DNA of 64,000 nt from Mycobacterium rhizamassiliense (GTDB lineage: Bacteria; Actinomycetota; Actinomycetes; Mycobacteriales; Mycobacteriaceae): assembly GCF_900157375.1 (NCBI RefSeq), contig NZ_LT721901.1, positions 2,404,315 through 2,468,314 of the forward strand, written 5' to 3'. Under the pieces are notes generated by a model. The model was given only the letters and a program-made list of their open reading frames with translations, was not told the DNA's origin and did no database searches. Below, one piece after another: positions 60,584-64,000 of this stretch (positions are counted from its first letter, which is position 1; every line of letters starts with the position of its first letter). The translations under genes were made by a program, and so were the position numbers.

Positions 60584-60602
60584 GCTGAAAGGAGATCTGG
60601 CA

Positions 60603-61784
60603 GTGGCCGGCGACGGAATGAATTTTGAGCTGACCGACGACCAGGAGCTGATCCGCAAGTCGGTCGCCGAGCTGGCGCGGAAATTCGACGATCAGTACTG
60701 GATGGAGAAGGACCAGGCGCACGAATTTCCGGCCGAGTTCTACAAGGCGATCGCCGACGGCGGCTGGCTGGGCATGACGATCCCGACCGAGTACGGTGGC
60801 CATGGCCTCGGAATCACCGAGGCCACACTGCTGCTCGAAGAGGTCGCCAAGTCCGGCGGTGCGATGAACGCGGCCAGCGCAATCCACCTGTCGATCTTCG
60901 GCATGCAGCCGGTCGTGGTGCACGGCTCCGACGAACTCAAGGCGCGCACCCTGCCCACCGTCGCCAACGGCGAGGTGCACATCTGCTTCGGCGTGACCGA
61001 ACCCGGTGCAGGGCTTGACACTTCGCGAATCACCACGTTCGCGAAGCGGGACGGGGACAAGTACATCGTCAACGGTCGCAAGGTGTGGATCTCCAAGGCG
61101 ATGGAGTCCGACAAGATCCTGTTGCTCACCCGCACCAAGAGCTACGACGAGGTCACCAAGAAGACCGACGGGATGACGCTGTTCCTCACCGACCTCGATC
61201 GCAGCCGCATCGACATCCGTCCGATCCGCAAGATGGGCCGCAACGCCGTCAGCTCCAACGAGTTGTTCATCGACAACCTCGAGGTCCCGGTCGAGGACCG
61301 AGTTGGCGAGGAGGGCAAGGGATTTCAGTACATCCTCGATGGCCTCAATCCCGAGCGGATGCTGATCGCGGCCGAGGCGCTCGGCATCGGCCGGGTGGCG
61401 CTGGAAAAGGCGGTCAAGTACGGCAACGAGCGCGAGGTCTTTGGGCGGCCCATCGGCATGAACCAGGGCCTGCAGTTCCCGCTCGCCGACTCACTGGCCC
61501 AGCTAGACGCCGCCGAACTGATGTTGCGCAAGGCCACCTGGTTGTACGACAAGGGCAAACCCTGTGGGCGCGAGGCGAATACCGCGAAGTATCTGTGCGC
61601 CGACGCTGGTTTCACCGCCGCCGACCGCGCCCTGCAGACGCACGGCGGCATGGGCTACGCGGAGGAGTACCACATCACGCGCTACTTCCGTGAGGCCCGG
61701 CTGATGAAGATCGCGCCGGTCAGCCAGGAGATGATTCTGAACTTCCTGGGTGCCAACGTGCTGAAACTGCCGAGGAGCTATTGA
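60603..61784 (+). CDS. acyl-CoA dehydrogenase
   Basis: A 393-aa classical acyl-CoA dehydrogenase: ICFGVTEPGAGLDTSRIT near 126-143, DKYIVNGRKVWISKA near 151-165, RQ-loop equivalent REVFGRPIGMNQGLQFPLAD near 277, and HGGMGYAEEYHITRYFREAR near 347, where a glutamate takes the place of the catalytic base in short-chain types. GTG 60603 with GAAAGGAG upstream. It leads a dehydrogenase-hydratase-thiolase operon, a nearly complete beta-oxidation set lacking only the hydroxyacyl dehydrogenase. Confidence 0.92.
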   Translation: MAGDGMNFELTDDQELIRKSVAELARKFDDQYWMEKDQAHEFPAEFYKAIADGGWLGMTIPTEYGGHGLGITEATLLLEEVAKSGGAMNAASAIHLSIFGMQPVVVHGSDELKARTLPTVANGEVHICFGVTEPGAGLDTSRITTFAKRDGDKYIVNGRKVWISKAMESDKILLLTRTKSYDEVTKKTDGMTLFLTDLDRSRIDIRPIRKMGRNAVSSNELFIDNLEVPVEDRVGEEGKGFQYILDGLNPERMLIAAEALGIGRVALEKAVKYGNEREVFGRPIGMNQGLQFPLADSLAQLDAAELMLRKATWLYDKGKPCGREANTAKYLCADAGFTAADRALQTHGGMGYAEEYHITRYFREARLMKIAPVSQEMILNFLGANVLKLPRSY

Positions 61785-62596
61785 GCACCACCGATGACCC
61801 CGTCCTGCTGTCGGAAGACAGCGGCGGGGTCCGCACGCTGACGCTCAACCGTCCGCGCCGCAAGAACGCCATCAATCCGGAGCTGTGGATCGCGTTGCGG
61901 GACGCGCTCAACGAGGCCGGCCGTGACCGCGCCGTGCGCGCGGTGGTGATCGCCGGTGCCGGTGGCAGCTTCTGTTCCGGCGCCGACATCTCGGTCCCCG
62001 ACGACGTACATCCGAAATACAAGCTGCAGCGCCTGACCGACGTGGCGCTGGCCCTGCACGAACTCCCCATCCCGACAGTGGCCAAGGTGAACGGTGTCGC
62101 TGTCGGCGCCGGCTGGAATCTGGCGCTGGGCTGCGATCTGGTCGTCGCGACGCCGGAATCGACCTTCTCGCAGATCTTTTCGAAGCGCGGCCTGTCGATC
62201 GACCTCGGCGGTTCCTGGCTGCTGCCCAAGCTGGTTGGCCTGCAGCAGGCGAAGCGGCTCGCGCTGCTCGCCGAAACCATCGATGCCGCAGAGGCATTCG
62301 CGCTGAACCTGGTGACCTGGGTGGTGTCGGGCGCCGAGATAGACGGCTTCGTAGACGACCTCGCCGGCCGACTGGCGGCCGGCCCGCCGTTCGCGCTCGC
62401 CCAGACCAAGGCGCTGCTGAACGAGAACGCCGACCGCACCATGCGCGACGCGTTGGCCAACGAGGCGCGCGCGCAGATCGGCAACTTCGCGACAACGGAT
62501 GCTGCGGCCGCCTATGCCGCTTTCGCGGAGAAGCGAGAGCCGACGTTTACTGGGCGCTGGGCGCTGTCAAAATCTGACGACGAGCGATCGGAGTAG
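61781..62596 (+). CDS. enoyl-CoA hydratase/isomerase (crotonase family)
   Basis: A 271-aa crotonase. Oxyanion segments are GAGGSFCSGADIS near 61-73 and VNGVAVGAGWNLALGCDL near 105-122. The catalytic region FSKRGLSIDLGGSWLLPKL has aspartate in place of the second glutamate, as in several isomerase-type members. TTG 61781 overlaps the dehydrogenase stop (TTGA). It forms the middle of the operon. Confidence 0.88.
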   Translation: MSTTDDPVLLSEDSGGVRTLTLNRPRRKNAINPELWIALRDALNEAGRDRAVRAVVIAGAGGSFCSGADISVPDDVHPKYKLQRLTDVALALHELPIPTVAKVNGVAVGAGWNLALGCDLVVATPESTFSQIFSKRGLSIDLGGSWLLPKLVGLQQAKRLALLAETIDAAEAFALNLVTWVVSGAEIDGFVDDLAGRLAAGPPFALAQTKALLNENADRTMRDALANEARAQIGNFATTDAAAAYAAFAEKREPTFTGRWALSKSDDERSE

Positions 62597-62600
62597 GGAT

Positions 62601-63749
62601 ATGCGGGAGACGGTCATCGTCGAGGCGGTGCGCACGGCGGTCGGTAAGCGAAACGGCGGGCTCTCCGGCATGCACGCCGCCGACCTGTCCGCGGTCGTTC
62701 TCAACGAACTGGTGGAGCGCTCCGGCGTCGATCCGCAGATCGTCGACGACGTGATCTGGGGATGCGTGTCCCAGGTCGGCGACCAGTCGAGCAACATCGG
62801 GCGCTACGCCGTCCTGGCCGCGGGCTGGCCGGAGACCATCCCCGGTACCACGGTCAATCGGGCCTGCGGCTCCAGCCAACAGGCCCTGGACTTCGCGGTG
62901 CAGGCGGTGATGTCCGGCCAGCAGGACGTCGTCGTGGCCGGCGGCGTCGAGGTGATGAGTCGCGTCCCGCTGGGTTCGGCCAGGGCGACCGGAATGCCTT
63001 ACGGCCCCAAGGCCCTTGCCCGCTATGACGATTTCTCCTTCAACCAGGGCATCTCCGCGGAGATGATCGCGAAGAAGTGGGGCTTCTCGCGCACCCAGGT
63101 CGACGAGTACTCCGCGCAGTCCCACGAGCGCGCCGCGGCCGCGCTGGACTCAGGGGCGTTCATCGTCCAGATCGTCCCGGTCTTCGTCGAGGACGGATCC
63201 ATCGTCAACGTCGACGAGGGGGTGCGGCGGGGGACCAGCGTGGAGAAACTGGCGGGACTCAAGCCGGCGTTCGTCGACGACGGCGTGATCCACGCGGGCA
63301 ATTCCTCGCAGATCTCCGACGGCGCCGCGGCGCTGCTGGTGACCACGTCCGAGATGGCGGTGCAGCTGGGCCTGACGCCGATCGTGCGCTACCGCGCCGG
63401 TGCGGTCACCGGAGCGGATCCGGTGCTGATGCTGACCGGCCCCATTCCGGCGACCGAGAAGGTCCTCACCAAGGCCGGCGTCGCGCTGCCGGAGGTGGGC
63501 GCGTTCGAGGTGAACGAGGCCTTTGCGCCGGTCCCGATGGCCTGGCTGGCCGAGACCGGTGCCGATCCGGCGCTAGTCAATCCGCTGGGCGGCGCCATCG
63601 CGCTGGGGCACCCCCTGGGGGCCTCCGGGGCGGTGCTGATGACGCGGATGGTCAACCACATGCGCGATAACGGCATCCGCTACGGGCTGCAGACCATGTG
63701 CGAAGGCGGCGGCACGGCCAACGCCACCTTGGTCGAGCTGCTTACCTAG
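62601..63749 (+). CDS. acetyl-CoA acetyltransferase (thiolase)
   Basis: A 382-aa thiolase with the acyl-accepting cysteine in NRACGSSQQALDFAVQ near 90, the histidine in LGHPLGASGAVLM near 337, and the second cysteine in MCEGGGTANATLVE near 370. ATG 62601 follows the crotonase by 4 bp. The expected reaction is thiolytic cleavage of a 3-oxoacyl-CoA. It is the second thiolase of the window and, unlike the first, has no GAGAAT site; the TetR gene downstream may regulate this operon. Confidence 0.92.
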   Translation: MRETVIVEAVRTAVGKRNGGLSGMHAADLSAVVLNELVERSGVDPQIVDDVIWGCVSQVGDQSSNIGRYAVLAAGWPETIPGTTVNRACGSSQQALDFAVQAVMSGQQDVVVAGGVEVMSRVPLGSARATGMPYGPKALARYDDFSFNQGISAEMIAKKWGFSRTQVDEYSAQSHERAAAALDSGAFIVQIVPVFVEDGSIVNVDEGVRRGTSVEKLAGLKPAFVDDGVIHAGNSSQISDGAAALLVTTSEMAVQLGLTPIVRYRAGAVTGADPVLMLTGPIPATEKVLTKAGVALPEVGAFEVNEAFAPVPMAWLAETGADPALVNPLGGAIALGHPLGASGAVLMTRMVNHMRDNGIRYGLQTMCEGGGTANATLVELLT

Positions 63750-63818
63750 CGGTCCGCCGCACCGGCCTGACCTGGGCCGCAAATCACCAACCACCGGTGA
63801 GCCTTGTCACTGCGGCCA

Positions 63819-63850
63819 AACCAACTTACTGTGTGTTCACTAGGTTGGTT
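63819..63850. promoter_or_regulatory. 32-bp inverted repeat before the right-edge TetR gene
   Basis: The left arm AACCAACTTACTG and right arm CACTAGGTTGGTT pair at 11 of 13 positions around TGTGTT. The site ends 28 bp before the TetR start, a common position for an autoregulatory operator. Confidence 0.6.
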
Positions 63851-63878
63851 CAGCCCACCAATCGGTCAAAGGAGTCCG

Positions 63879-64000
63879 GTGCCCGACGCACGCCGATACG
63901 ACACGCTTCTCGCCAAGGGTGAGGACCGCAAACAGCGGATCCTCGAGGTGGCGCAGCGCCTGCTCACGCGCAACGGCTGGCGCGCCACGACGCTGGCCCA
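63879..64000 (+). CDS. TetR-family regulator, N-terminal part
   Basis: The first 40 codons of a gene running off the right edge. GTG 63879 has AAAGGAG at good spacing. The visible protein, including LLAKGEDRKQRILEVAQRLL and RNGWRATTLA, is the first two helices of a TetR DNA-binding domain. It follows the thiolase operon by 129 bp, with an inverted repeat in its promoter. Confidence 0.8.
   Translation, partial: MPDARRYDTLLAKGEDRKQRILEVAQRLLTRNGWRATTLA

Overview
The window is high-GC actinobacterial DNA and almost certainly comes from a Mycobacterium, most likely a slow grower of the M. avium complex type. The reasons are several F420-type luciferase-like oxidoreductases, a mycofactocin-coupled SDR, many acyl-CoA dehydrogenases, CaiB CoA-transferases, crotonases and thiolases, frequent GTG/TTG starts, and a MmcO-like multicopper oxidase. 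The species call is inference. I see no rRNA, tRNA, insertion sequence, prophage or CRISPR array. The DNA is a dense run of catabolic operons with their own regulators and operator-like palindromes.

Layout. 1-5.2 kb: N-terminal part of a molybdopterin oxidoreductase, divergent from a secreted VanX-like dipeptidase, then a methyltransferase, an amidase and an SDR. 5.2-9.2 kb: a two-subunit B12-dependent acyl-CoA mutase in an operon with a luciferase-like oxidoreductase and a CoA-transferase. 9.3-18.3 kb: a SnoaL-like protein, a 2Fe-2S ferredoxin, an acyl-CoA synthetase/two acyl-CoA dehydrogenases/crotonase operon, a CsbD protein, a prolyl-aminopeptidase-like hydrolase, and a thiolase plus a MeaB-type mutase chaperone. 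18.4-21.3 kb: an orphan, motif-degenerate E1-alpha-like protein and a divergent NarL/FixJ two-component pair. 21.3-32.9 kb: a KstD-like flavoprotein and an IclR regulator divergent from an eight-gene operon (MhpC-, MhpA- and MhpB-like, KstD-like, luciferase-like, SDR, cyclase, hydrolase), which looks like a meta-cleavage ring-degradation system. 32.9-36.4 kb: multicopper oxidase, NAD-binding protein, membrane protein. 36.5-46.6 kb: SDR, TetR, ferredoxin, P450, amidohydrolase, two M24 proteins (one stripped of its metal ligands), a crotonase and a double-length CoA-transferase. 46.6-48.4 kb: SDR, OhrR-like MarR and a small membrane protein. 48.4-58.8 kb: mycofactocin-coupled SDR, TetR, acyl-CoA dehydrogenase, then a seven-gene minus-strand operon (CMD protein, Rieske oxygenase, 107-aa protein, amidohydrolase, SnoaL-like, two acyl-CoA dehydrogenases). 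59.2-64 kb: amidohydrolase, acyl-CoA dehydrogenase, crotonase, thiolase, and the start of another TetR gene.

How it fits together. A 15-bp palindrome, GAGAAT-N3-ATTCTC, occurs five times, each time in a promoter region: before the acyl-CoA synthetase and ferredoxin genes, before the thiolase/MeaB genes, before the mycofactocin SDR, between the TetR gene (49563-50279) and its divergent acyl-CoA dehydrogenase, and before the Rieske operon. I infer that this TetR protein controls one dispersed catabolic regulon. In it a Rieske oxygenase (perhaps fed by the 2Fe-2S ferredoxin), a mycofactocin-linked dehydrogenase, CoA activation, two heteromeric acyl-CoA dehydrogenases, a crotonase and a thiolase degrade an unidentified substrate. 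The MeaB-type chaperone in the same regulon suggests that the nearby B12 mutase handles one of the products. This regulon is the best candidate for an undescribed system here; its substrate cannot be read from the sequence.
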